Of a stretch of 64,000 nt of DNA, positions 50,930 through 60,189 are shown in pieces (position 1 is the first letter of the stretch; every line of letters starts with the position of its first letter). The DNA is from Treponema sp. (GTDB taxonomy: Bacteria; Spirochaetota; Spirochaetia; Treponematales; Breznakiellaceae), in NCBI GenBank assembly GCA_031286205.1, contig JAITUR010000091.1, positions 1-64,000 on the forward strand. Reading direction: 5' to 3'. Position numbers and translations under genes: made by a program. Below the pieces are notes generated by a model that saw only the letters and a program-made list of their open reading frames with translations, was not told the DNA's origin and did no database searches.

Positions 50930-52909
50930 ATGAAAAAACATCTAATTATTGTAGTTTTGTGTGCTTTTATTGTTAATTTACCGGTATTTGCACAGACCCA
51001 TAGTCCGGTTCCATTAGGGGACCAGATTTACCATATTTTGGAGATTGCTCAAATGCGCGGTCTTACGGGAGCATTGCCGGGAGTAAAGCCTTACTCCCAC
51101 GCTCAAGTCCTGAATATAATCGATAAAATCCTGGATGCGGATTTAAGCGATACAGAGCGTTCAATTTTGGAACAGCATAAAAAACGGCTTAGTCCGCCCA
51201 GGGAAGGTTTAGACCTTGTCCGCGGGACAATTTCCGAAGAACTTACCGTAAATGATTCCTATTTTTCTTTTGAATTTGGTTTTGGATTGGATTTTGTTTT
51301 TTCGGGCGGGTATTATGCCATTGCAGGCGGTTATGAATACGCAGATGGCGATCCCGAACAATTTAAGGGCGCAAGTCACGCAAAAGCGGGATTATATACA
51401 GCGATTGATATTGGTATTCCTCTTTCTTTTAAGGGTGACCTTGGAAAAAACACTTCCTACGGACTTTCCATTATTGGTAGAATTGTTAAAAATCCCCGTG
51501 CTGTTTTAGGAAGAGGGCATAATATATTTTGGGAATATGTTCCGGAAGATGATCCCAGAAATACTCACCCTTTATACAGACAGGTTACAATTTTTGGCGA
51601 ACCTTTAGCGTATTTTCCTTATACCTATAAAAGACGATGGGACGGTTTTGTTTGGCCTTATGATAATTTATCCTCTAGTTCTATGAGAGCATGGCCTTAT
51701 GATCTTTCTGTAGGTTATACAATGATTCCGGAGCTTTCCGGTACTCTTTTAGATAATTATGTTAGTTATCGTATAGCCCGTATAGATCGTGAATGGGCGG
51801 GTATAACGACCGGTTCCAGTCTTGTACTTAACCAGGCGGCGCAGCCTTTCCTTGGGGCGGAACTAACTATTACAACCCCTTTCGAATGGTTTAATATATC
51901 TTCGCTTACAGGGGTTCTGGAATTTCATAATGCTTTCGGAAGAAATCCGAATAGTTTAAACGATTCTTCATTAAAAAGATCGTCGGAGGTTTTTCAGAAT
52001 GCTTTTTCTATTGTAATGCTGGAATTGGATTTTAAATATGTTCATTTTGATGTAGGAACAACTTCTGTATGGTCAAAAAGATTTGAACTTGCATACCCTT
52101 TCCCATTTGCAGAAAATCTTATGACTCAGAATAATCTTGGAGATTGGGATAATATGTCATTGTTTTTTAATATAATGGGACAGTATCCGAGTATAGGTAA
52201 AGTATGGTTTTCCTGGCTTATGAATGAATTTAATATTTCCGAACCGAATAAATGGGAAAAAGACAGAAGTATGTTTATATTTCAGGCAGGCGCTTCTGTA
52301 ATGATACCAAAGCTTCCATTTACGACAATTACATTTAGCTATACAAAAAACGAACCATATAACTATACACATACCCGCGAAAATATGCCGTGGTATGGAG
52401 TAGACGATAACGGAAACCCGCTTTTAATGGAAACAAATTATATTAATTTTGGAAAATCTTTAGGACATTATATACCGCCAAATTCGGACGAGATTCTTGT
52501 GCGCATAACTACTATGCCTCTTAGCAATTCCATGTTTAGTTTACAATACCAGTTAATTCGTCATGGTGCGGATTATGGGGACAGGGCAGTAGACGGAAGT
52601 TCATTATGGTCGGAATTGGGAGGAAACAGGAGTTCGCAGCCCGAGTTAAGAAAATATTTTCTTCGTGATGGCGCATACCAATGGATGCATATTGCAAAAG
52701 TAAGAGGAGAATATTCTTTTGTAGAAAAAAAATGGCCGTTTAAAGTATTTGCGGAAATTGGCGGAGTATATTCTTATTTTACGGATATTGATTCCGGCAT
52801 ACCGCCAAATTCAGGCGAACCTAATCCATATAGCGTAATAAATACACCGCAATATCCGCATCAGTTGTATTTTATTGGAACTATAGGGATAACAATATTC
52901 CCAAAGTAA
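50930..52909 (+). CDS. Putative outer-membrane beta-barrel, possibly capsule-assembly Wzi-like
   Basis: Signal peptide (MKKHLIIVVLCAFIVNLPVFAQ, start 50930), long alternating aromatic strands, glycan-locus position; Wzi relationship tentative. Confidence 0.55.
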   Translation: MKKHLIIVVLCAFIVNLPVFAQTHSPVPLGDQIYHILEIAQMRGLTGALPGVKPYSHAQVLNIIDKILDADLSDTERSILEQHKKRLSPPREGLDLVRGTISEELTVNDSYFSFEFGFGLDFVFSGGYYAIAGGYEYADGDPEQFKGASHAKAGLYTAIDIGIPLSFKGDLGKNTSYGLSIIGRIVKNPRAVLGRGHNIFWEYVPEDDPRNTHPLYRQVTIFGEPLAYFPYTYKRRWDGFVWPYDNLSSSSMRAWPYDLSVGYTMIPELSGTLLDNYVSYRIARIDREWAGITTGSSLVLNQAAQPFLGAELTITTPFEWFNISSLTGVLEFHNAFGRNPNSLNDSSLKRSSEVFQNAFSIVMLELDFKYVHFDVGTTSVWSKRFELAYPFPFAENLMTQNNLGDWDNMSLFFNIMGQYPSIGKVWFSWLMNEFNISEPNKWEKDRSMFIFQAGASVMIPKLPFTTITFSYTKNEPYNYTHTRENMPWYGVDDNGNPLLMETNYINFGKSLGHYIPPNSDEILVRITTMPLSNSMFSLQYQLIRHGADYGDRAVDGSSLWSELGGNRSSQPELRKYFLRDGAYQWMHIAKVRGEYSFVEKKWPFKVFAEIGGVYSYFTDIDSGIPPNSGEPNPYSVINTPQYPHQLYFIGTIGITIFPK

Positions 52910-54521
52910 ACTGACCTCCGGTTTTTGTGGAACCTTTATAGTTATTTATTACCCCGGTTAGATCGCAGTTAAGTGTAATGTATTTTGATATTTTCCATTT
53001 TGCATCTAACGATAAGATAAAATTATTTTCCGCGCTTCCTGAGGGGGTTTTTTCGGCTGTAGCTTTTTCGCTTACAATCCAATCCCATAATAATCCGTCT
53101 TTATCGTGTTCGCCTTTAGAAATCCAGGAAAACCTGCCGGAAATATTTAATGAATATTGATTAAAAAACTCTGCTCCCAAAGAGAGTGTTATGGTATCTC
53201 TTGGATAACCAATAAATCTGTATCCTCCGGCATAATCCATATGTATAATGCTTGCAAAAGGCGAGTTTAGAATATGCAGATATGGGTCTGTGTATATAAA
53301 TTCCAGAAAAAATACAGAGCCCCATTTATTAAATGAATGACTGTATTGAATCCCCGCCAAAAAACCTGTTCCATTAGGCGGCTGGTCGGGATCAGCCTTT
53401 AATTCTTCCTGAGTTGCCCATTGATTCATAACAAATTGTCCGTAAACAGAAAGGGAACGGATTATATTATAATTTAATTCGACAGAAAAAAATGAACCAT
53501 TCATATATCCTATTGATTTGTCGGTATTTGTAGGCTGCCATGTATCATATTTCTGCCATGTAAATAATGAATGAAAAAGCATAATAGGGTTAAGATATTG
53601 TAATTCTATAGACGAGTTCCCTGCCATTACCCCTTCCATTAAAGATATTGTTAATTTTTTAAACAAAGTAATATCAAAACGATGAATATAAAAATAACGG
53701 TCTAATGTTTTTTTCAGAAAATCATCATCCCAATCTAAGTTGTGTAAATCTGTGTCGATCATGCTTTTGTAAATAGTAAGCGGCATTTGATTTACAATTA
53801 CAGAATATTTTACGGAAGGAGTAAAAAAAGAAGCTCTGGCAAAAGTATAGTAGTCCGTTTTATCGTTAAAAGAAAGGCTTCCTGTGTGTCCTGAACCCCA
53901 GTAGAGTTTATCCCTGCCAATTTGGAAATTCCACCAATTGCCGCCCGCAGCTCCAAAAGCTCTTAATGGTATTTTATTTTCTGTCTGCGAAAAACTAAAA
54001 GGAATATTAATATCAAAAGTATCAAATCTGTCATTGTATCCGGGTCTCATAATTAAAACAGGTTCGACATAAAACTGTAAAGAATTAAAAAATCCAAGAC
54101 GGACAGGGGCGGAAATTAAAGCCGGAGTTTCCGGATATGGAGAAGGCCAGGTAAGATTGTCATTGTATTTTAATCTTGCTTCCAGGTTAAAATTTAAGTC
54201 TGCCAAAAATGTAAAATCTTCGTAATTTATAGATATAAAAGCTGTTGGTACAAGTCTGTCCATTATTCTGTCATAAGCCAGTTTTGCGGGAAGCGAAAGA
54301 TTTTCCGGGTCTATGCTGTTAATAAAGTTTTCCAGTTCGCCAAGACCCAGCGGCGGGGAATAAGAAAGAAAGGGTTTCCCTGTTTCCAGCGAAAGAAATC
54401 GTATATCCTGAAAGACAGGATCATTTGTTAAAACCATATCAAAAGGTTTTGCGTATAATATACCCGTTTTTAACAAGATTAAAAGGAATAAAATAAATGG
54501 ATGCCGATAAACTTTGTTCAT
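52881..54521 (-). CDS. Putative outer-membrane beta-barrel, possibly Wzi-like
   Basis: Signal peptide; WNFQIGRDKLYWGSGHTGSLSFNDKTDYY and repeated amphipathic aromatic strands; C-terminal strand LGILLSL. Confidence 0.5.
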   Translation of the reverse strand: MNKVYRHPFILFLLILLKTGILYAKPFDMVLTNDPVFQDIRFLSLETGKPFLSYSPPLGLGELENFINSIDPENLSLPAKLAYDRIMDRLVPTAFISINYEDFTFLADLNFNLEARLKYNDNLTWPSPYPETPALISAPVRLGFFNSLQFYVEPVLIMRPGYNDRFDTFDINIPFSFSQTENKIPLRAFGAAGGNWWNFQIGRDKLYWGSGHTGSLSFNDKTDYYTFARASFFTPSVKYSVIVNQMPLTIYKSMIDTDLHNLDWDDDFLKKTLDRYFYIHRFDITLFKKLTISLMEGVMAGNSSIELQYLNPIMLFHSLFTWQKYDTWQPTNTDKSIGYMNGSFFSVELNYNIIRSLSVYGQFVMNQWATQEELKADPDQPPNGTGFLAGIQYSHSFNKWGSVFFLEFIYTDPYLHILNSPFASIIHMDYAGGYRFIGYPRDTITLSLGAEFFNQYSLNISGRFSWISKGEHDKDGLLWDWIVSEKATAEKTPSGSAENNFILSLDAKWKISKYITLNCDLTGVINNYKGSTKTGGQFTLGILLSL

Positions 54522-54584
54522 GTTTAATGATTATAAAAAATAACAGTATTGTCAATAGGGGTAATTTACAGTAGAATATAAATT

Positions 54585-55712
54585 ATGATTACCGTACTTG
54601 TTTATTATGAGAGGATTTCTCTTTATCATACTATGGTTCCATTTTTTTTAAGGAATTACGAGAATAAAAAACCGGTATTCCATTTTACCCAGTCTGTAGA
54701 ATGGTGTCTAACAAAGGACAAAAATACCGTGCTTTTTATGGAAAGGTGGTTTCAACACAGGCAGCCGCGCGATTTAGAAGATTCTGATTTTGAACTTTTA
54801 CGAAAACTGCGGGATAAATATAAAAAAATAGTTTTTTTCTGCGGTCAGCCGGAGGCGGGTAATAATAGAATGGATATTTTACCTTATGTCGATAAATTAT
54901 TTTATAAATCAATTTTTACTGACAGAGATAATTACTGCAAAAAGCTGTACGGTAAAAATCTTTTTTCGGATTATTATCATAACCAATATGGCATTAATGA
55001 TGATCCAATATATATAATTAAATCTGAAGTAAATCGGCAGGATGCTGTAAAACCCGAATTATCGTGGAATATTGGATTAGGCACATATCCCCGTTATCAT
55101 TGGCCTCAGCGGCTAGGGACTGCAATGGCAAGGGCATCAATGCCCGGTTTTGGCAAGCTGATTGGAGGCAAAACACAAAAACGCGCAAAGCTGCCGGGAG
55201 CGGGAAAGCCGCCCAAAGATTTTTCTGGCAGCGCTAGAAGTATATCCGTACATGCCAGGATACAGCCGGTAACTTGTCCGTCTATAGCGTATCAGCGGGT
55301 GCTTTTTTTAGAATGTATCAAGGCATTACCTGAAGACAAGCAACAATTTTTTATTACAGGCAGAGTTGCGCAAAACAAGTACTATAACGAACTTGCAGAT
55401 TCTAAAATAACACTTTCTCCTTTTGGCTGGGGAGAAGTTTGCTTCCGCGATTTCGAAGCTATTTTGGCAGGTTCTCTTTTATTTAAGCCCGATATGTCGC
55501 ATCTTGTTACATGGCCTGATGTGTATATTCCTTACGAAACATATATTCCGCTAAAATGGGACGGAAGCGATTTATTGGAAAAAACAGAACGGTATTTAGA
55601 TGACGAAAAAGAAAGAAATCGAATAACCGTAAATGCGCTGGATCAGTATCGATCTGAAATGCAGGGGCTTTCGCAAAGAACCGATCTTATTATGAATTCT
55701 TTACAGCTTTAA
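54585..55712 (+). CDS. Putative glycosyltransferase (CgeB/exostosin-like C-terminus)
   Basis: YNELADSKITLSPFGWGEVCFRDFEAILAGSLLFKPDMSHLVTWPDVY. Confidence 0.6.
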   Translation: MITVLVYYERISLYHTMVPFFLRNYENKKPVFHFTQSVEWCLTKDKNTVLFMERWFQHRQPRDLEDSDFELLRKLRDKYKKIVFFCGQPEAGNNRMDILPYVDKLFYKSIFTDRDNYCKKLYGKNLFSDYYHNQYGINDDPIYIIKSEVNRQDAVKPELSWNIGLGTYPRYHWPQRLGTAMARASMPGFGKLIGGKTQKRAKLPGAGKPPKDFSGSARSISVHARIQPVTCPSIAYQRVLFLECIKALPEDKQQFFITGRVAQNKYYNELADSKITLSPFGWGEVCFRDFEAILAGSLLFKPDMSHLVTWPDVYIPYETYIPLKWDGSDLLEKTERYLDDEKERNRITVNALDQYRSEMQGLSQRTDLIMNSLQL

Positions 55713-56382
55713 TTCCCAGTTTAAAAAGAGAAGCTGCGCACCCTAATCCATAAAACGCGGCATTAAACCAAACAACTCCCCACATGCACGGCAAAGAATC
55801 GATATAATGAAAAATTAAAACAATGGGCATTAGAAAACCGGTAATGCCTGTGTTATTTGCAAGTATTTTTTCTAAGGAAACAGATTTTCGGGCGCTGTCT
55901 CCTACAATGTTTTTATACATTTGAAAAGCAACACGGGTAAGCAGGTTTGCGGAAGAAGTAAGCCCTACAATAATAAGTACAGGCCAATAATCGGTTTTCC
56001 AAAAAATCCACATTCCTGTTCCAAAAAAAACCATAGTATATGCAATATAACCTGTTACAGCATCCGCCCAGCCGCCCCAAGGACCCGCTTTGCCTGTAAC
56101 TCGCGCCATATTGCCGTCCACGCAATCCAATACGGCAAAAACATTAAAAAGTATTGCGCCTATGCCAATAAGCTGGTAATTGCCGGGCAATGAAAAAAGA
56201 ATGCCGCCGGCCATGCAAATAAAAGCGGATATATATGATACAACGGAAGGAGAAAGGTGGAATCGTAATAAGAGCCAGGAAATCGGAAATGATACGGGGC
56301 GCAGAAAAATGTTTATCCATATACTGTCTATTTTTCTTTTTTCGCGGGGCAGGGAAGCTATAATTTCTTTCATGGTATACAT
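55690..56382 (-). CDS. CDP-alcohol phosphatidyltransferase-family membrane protein (variant motif)
   Basis: DCVDGNMARVTGKAGPWGGWADAVTG against DxxDGxxARx8GxxxDxxxD; several TM segments; start taken at the ATG at 56382 (MYTMKEI). Confidence 0.85.
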   Translation of the reverse strand: MYTMKEIIASLPREKRKIDSIWINIFLRPVSFPISWLLLRFHLSPSVVSYISAFICMAGGILFSLPGNYQLIGIGAILFNVFAVLDCVDGNMARVTGKAGPWGGWADAVTGYIAYTMVFFGTGMWIFWKTDYWPVLIIVGLTSSANLLTRVAFQMYKNIVGDSARKSVSLEKILANNTGITGFLMPIVLIFHYIDSLPCMWGVVWFNAAFYGLGCAASLFKLGIKAVKNS

Positions 56383-56418
56383 ATTGATACTTATATCAAT
56401 ATATGCTAAATTATTCAA

Positions 56419-57504
56419 GTGATTATTTTACATGTAATGGAGCCGTTTGCCTCCGGTATTACCACTGCTGTTTGCTCAATAATCGGCGAGCTTCCTGAAT
56501 TTACACATATTGTTATACATGGTTTTAGAAACTGTATCGATAATATCGATAATACAAAAAAGCGTTTTCCTGCAGGTGTTTCTTTTATTGAATGGAAAAA
56601 TGCCGACAGGGAAATAAATCTTGTAAAAGACTGGAAAGCTTATAAAGAACTTAAAGCTATTCTAAAACCATATTCATTAAAAAATCAAAAAAACAAATTT
56701 GTAGTGCATCTTCATTCTTCCAAAGCCGGTTTTATTGGTCGTTTTGTCTGCCGCTGTTTGGGAATAAAATCTGTTATCTATACACCGCATTGCGGCGCTT
56801 TTTTACGAACAGATATTAATTTTTTTAAACGAAATCTGTACCGGTTTTTTGAATGGGTTGGAGGGTGTTTTGGGGGAAGGGTAGTAGGATGCGGTCCTTC
56901 AGAGGGAGAATTGTATAAAAATCTGGGAAAAAATACTACCTATGTTTCCAATGGTGTAAAACTAAAAGAAATAAAGGAAATAAAGGCGGACAGGAATCTT
57001 GTTAGTTTTACCGGAATAGCCTGGCTGCAAAAAGCTCCTGCCTTGTGGAATGCTGTAGCAAAAAACTGTTTTATTCCCGCTCGCGACAACGGTTTTTCTT
57101 TTTACTGGATTGGAAGCGGCCCCTGGGAAAACGAACTGGAAAAGGAATTTATTACTGTAACAGGCTGGAAATCCGCGCAAGAAGTGGAGGCACTGCTTCT
57201 TAAAACATCGATTTATTTTTCCACATCTGCCTGGGAAGGGCTGCCTTATGGAGTGCTGGAAGCCATGAACTGCGGCTGCGCGCTGCTTTTAAGAAATGTT
57301 CCGGGTAACAGGGAACTTGTAATTCCAGGGGAAAACGGCTGGCTTTTTAATACAAAGGAAGAAGCAAAAAATAAATTAGAGGTTATGTTAAAAGATAAAA
57401 CACTTCTTGCAAAAATGGGAAAGAATAGCCGCAAGTTAATAGAACAAAGTTTTAGTCTTAAACAAATGGGCGACGGTTACAGAAAAATATATTTAAGTTA
57501 TTAA
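56419..57504 (+). CDS. GT4-family glycosyltransferase
   Basis: VVHLHSSKAGFIGRFVCRCLG, VIYTPHCGAF, YVSNGVKLKEI, YFSTSAWEGLPYGVLEAMNCGCALLLRNVPGNRELV; apparent GTG start. Confidence 0.9.
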   Translation: MIILHVMEPFASGITTAVCSIIGELPEFTHIVIHGFRNCIDNIDNTKKRFPAGVSFIEWKNADREINLVKDWKAYKELKAILKPYSLKNQKNKFVVHLHSSKAGFIGRFVCRCLGIKSVIYTPHCGAFLRTDINFFKRNLYRFFEWVGGCFGGRVVGCGPSEGELYKNLGKNTTYVSNGVKLKEIKEIKADRNLVSFTGIAWLQKAPALWNAVAKNCFIPARDNGFSFYWIGSGPWENELEKEFITVTGWKSAQEVEALLLKTSIYFSTSAWEGLPYGVLEAMNCGCALLLRNVPGNRELVIPGENGWLFNTKEEAKNKLEVMLKDKTLLAKMGKNSRKLIEQSFSLKQMGDGYRKIYLSY

Positions 57505-57516
57505 TAAAGGTAAACA

Positions 57517-60177
57517 ATGATACAGGAAATATTCTATACATTTTTTATATGGCCTATTCAATTTATCCTTGAATTCTTATTTGTTCTTTTTGTAAGAATA
57601 TTTAACTCTCCCGGTTATGCGATTATTTTCTTAAGCGTAGTTGTAAGTACAATGTGCATTCCTCTTTTTAAGATAGCGGAACGCTGGCAAAAGGAAGACA
57701 GGGAACTGCAAAAACAAATGAAGCCAAAGCTGGACAATATTCGTTCTGTTTATAAGGGCGATAAACGCCAGATGATTATAAATACATATTACCGGCAAAT
57801 GGGATATTCGCCTGTCGGTATTCTTAAATCCAGCATGGGTTTGCTTTTGCAGGTACCGTTTTTTATTGCGGCTTATAATTTTCTTTCTAATACCAGAATG
57901 TTGTCCGGAGTATCGTTTCTTTATATAAAAGATCTTGGCGCTCCGGGTGTTTTTTTTGGAATTAACATACTGCCAATTATAATGACAATTATAAATTTAA
58001 TTTCTTCTTTTGTTTATGCAAAAAATCTTGGAAAAAAGGACTTTATTCAGCTTTCCGCAATATCTCTTGTATTTTTATTTCTTCTTTACGATTCTCCTAC
58101 CGGGCTTGTACTTTACTGGACAATGAATAATCTGTATTCACTTTTTAAAAATATTGCGAATAAAACTTTAAAAAAACCGGGTATAATTTTAAAAATTGCC
58201 GCAGCTCTTGCCGCTTTGGCATTTATTATTTTAATTATATCGGGAAAGGCAAGGGTAGAGCGGTTTGGAATTTTATTTGCGGCAGCTGCTGTGGTTTTTG
58301 CGGTAATTCCCTTTGTATGGAAATATATTAAACATGGAATAAACAGCATAGCGCAAAAACTGCAATTTAATATAAAAGAAGAAACTAACCCTAAAAACGA
58401 TTCATTATTTTATATTTCTATAATAATATTATTTTTATTAATTGGAGTGCTGAATCCCGCTCAGGTTTTATCTTCTTCGGTTTCAGATTTCGAAACACCC
58501 TGGTTGTTTTTATTCCGTACTATATTTCAGGGGTTTTCTTTTTTAGTATTGATTCCGCTGTTTATTCGCGCGTTTTCCGCGGATAATATCCGAAAAGTTT
58601 TGTCGTTTGTAATGTCAGCGCTGGCAATTAATGCGCTTATTTGTTATTTTGCGCTGTCTGCATATTATGGAATTATGGACAGAAATTTTAAACTTGACGA
58701 TACCAACCGCCTTTTATATGCCTTTCCCCTGTGGGTAAGCCTTGCGTCTCCGCTTGCCGCATTGGCTTGTACCGGATTATTTACTGTATTAAAAAAGAAA
58801 AAGATTTTAGCGGTATTGTTTCAGGCGGGGTGTGCGGCTATTTTAATTATAATAGGCATTAATCTGGTAACGCTTGGAAAAGGCGCTGCACAGGTAAAGG
58901 AATTAAGAAAGACAGATGATATTACAATACGGGAAATTCCCGTTTATTTTCCTGTTTCCAGAACAGAAAAGAATGTGTTTATTGTTTTTATGGATAGAGC
59001 GCAGGGAAGTGCTGTAACGGATGCGCTTGAGTATATGCCCGAATTTAAAGAATATTTTGACGGCTTTGTTTTTTATCCGAATACAATTTCTTTTGGAGCA
59101 AATACTGTTATTGGCGTTCCATCTATGCTTGGCGGATATGATTCTACACCGCATAAAATAAATAACCGCAAAGATGAGCCTCTTAAAGATAAGGTAAACG
59201 AAGCAATATCTTTTATTCCCAAAAAATTTGCAGATGCGGGTTATAATGTTGTAATTACAGATCCTGTAATAGCAAACTTGCAATCTGTACCTGATATTTC
59301 CATTTTTAATAATATGCCAAATGTAGTCGCGCGACTTCTTTCGGGGAAGTTGACGCATCATTATCTGAATGAATTTAATGATGATACTAAAGAGATAAGC
59401 AATACTTTTGATTTTGATATATTATTTAGATACGGATTATTCCGTACAGCTCCCCCTGCTTTGCGTTATGCAATTTATTATAAAGGTCAGTGGTGGAGAG
59501 AAGCTGCTTACAATAGTTTTGGAAGAGCAACAGCTGAATTTTCCGGTTTATACTACCTGCCGCAGTTAACATATGCAGACAATGGCGGTGCGACACTGAA
59601 TATTTTAATGAATTATATAACTCACGAAGGCGGATCTTACAACAATAATTTTATACCCCAGAATATTCCGTATGAAATTAGCCGGGAAGAGATAGAAAGA
59701 TGGGGAAGCGAAGAAAATGTCGAATATATTTATACGCTTATTGCAGGAATGACCCAGCTTTCCAAATGGTTTAATTATTTAAAAAGCGAAGGAATTTATG
59801 ACAATACAAGAATTATTATTGTTTCGGATCATGGCAGCGGCCGCTATAAAAAATTCCAGGACACAGCCGGAATGGAAGGTTTTAATCCGCTGCTTATGGT
59901 AAAGGATTTTAATACAAGAGGGCAGCTGACAGTATCAGAAAAAATAATGACGCACAGCGATACGCCATATCTTGCGGCAGAAGCTTTGGGTATTACAGGG
60001 ATTATGGATTTGGAAGCTGCGGAAAAAATAAAGAAAGAAGGAATCCCGGTATTTAGCGCGGTTTCGTCCCAGCCTTTGCGGCATGGACCTTATCTGTATA
60101 ATTTAACGGGAAAAAGAAATTTTAACGGAAATAATGTATTGGAAAGAGAAAGCTGGGGAGAGTGGGAGAGTTTTTAA
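57517..60177 (+). CDS. YidC/Oxa1-like insertase domain fused to alkaline-phosphatase/sulfatase-superfamily domain
   Basis: N-term YidC-like (VVSTMCIPLFKIAERWQKEDRELQKQMKPKLDNIRSVYKGDKR, LLLQVPFFIAAYNFLS, YDSPTGLVLYWTMNNLYSLFKNI); C-term VFIVFMDRAQGS, SFGANTVIGVPSMLGGYDSTP, RIIIVSDHGSG. Confidence 0.88.
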   Translation: MIQEIFYTFFIWPIQFILEFLFVLFVRIFNSPGYAIIFLSVVVSTMCIPLFKIAERWQKEDRELQKQMKPKLDNIRSVYKGDKRQMIINTYYRQMGYSPVGILKSSMGLLLQVPFFIAAYNFLSNTRMLSGVSFLYIKDLGAPGVFFGINILPIIMTIINLISSFVYAKNLGKKDFIQLSAISLVFLFLLYDSPTGLVLYWTMNNLYSLFKNIANKTLKKPGIILKIAAALAALAFIILIISGKARVERFGILFAAAAVVFAVIPFVWKYIKHGINSIAQKLQFNIKEETNPKNDSLFYISIIILFLLIGVLNPAQVLSSSVSDFETPWLFLFRTIFQGFSFLVLIPLFIRAFSADNIRKVLSFVMSALAINALICYFALSAYYGIMDRNFKLDDTNRLLYAFPLWVSLASPLAALACTGLFTVLKKKKILAVLFQAGCAAILIIIGINLVTLGKGAAQVKELRKTDDITIREIPVYFPVSRTEKNVFIVFMDRAQGSAVTDALEYMPEFKEYFDGFVFYPNTISFGANTVIGVPSMLGGYDSTPHKINNRKDEPLKDKVNEAISFIPKKFADAGYNVVITDPVIANLQSVPDISIFNNMPNVVARLLSGKLTHHYLNEFNDDTKEISNTFDFDILFRYGLFRTAPPALRYAIYYKGQWWREAAYNSFGRATAEFSGLYYLPQLTYADNGGATLNILMNYITHEGGSYNNNFIPQNIPYEISREEIERWGSEENVEYIYTLIAGMTQLSKWFNYLKSEGIYDNTRIIIVSDHGSGRYKKFQDTAGMEGFNPLLMVKDFNTRGQLTVSEKIMTHSDTPYLAAEALGITGIMDLEAAEKIKKEGIPVFSAVSSQPLRHGPYLYNLTGKRNFNGNNVLERESWGEWESF

Positions 60178-60189
60178 TAAGGCTTTGTT

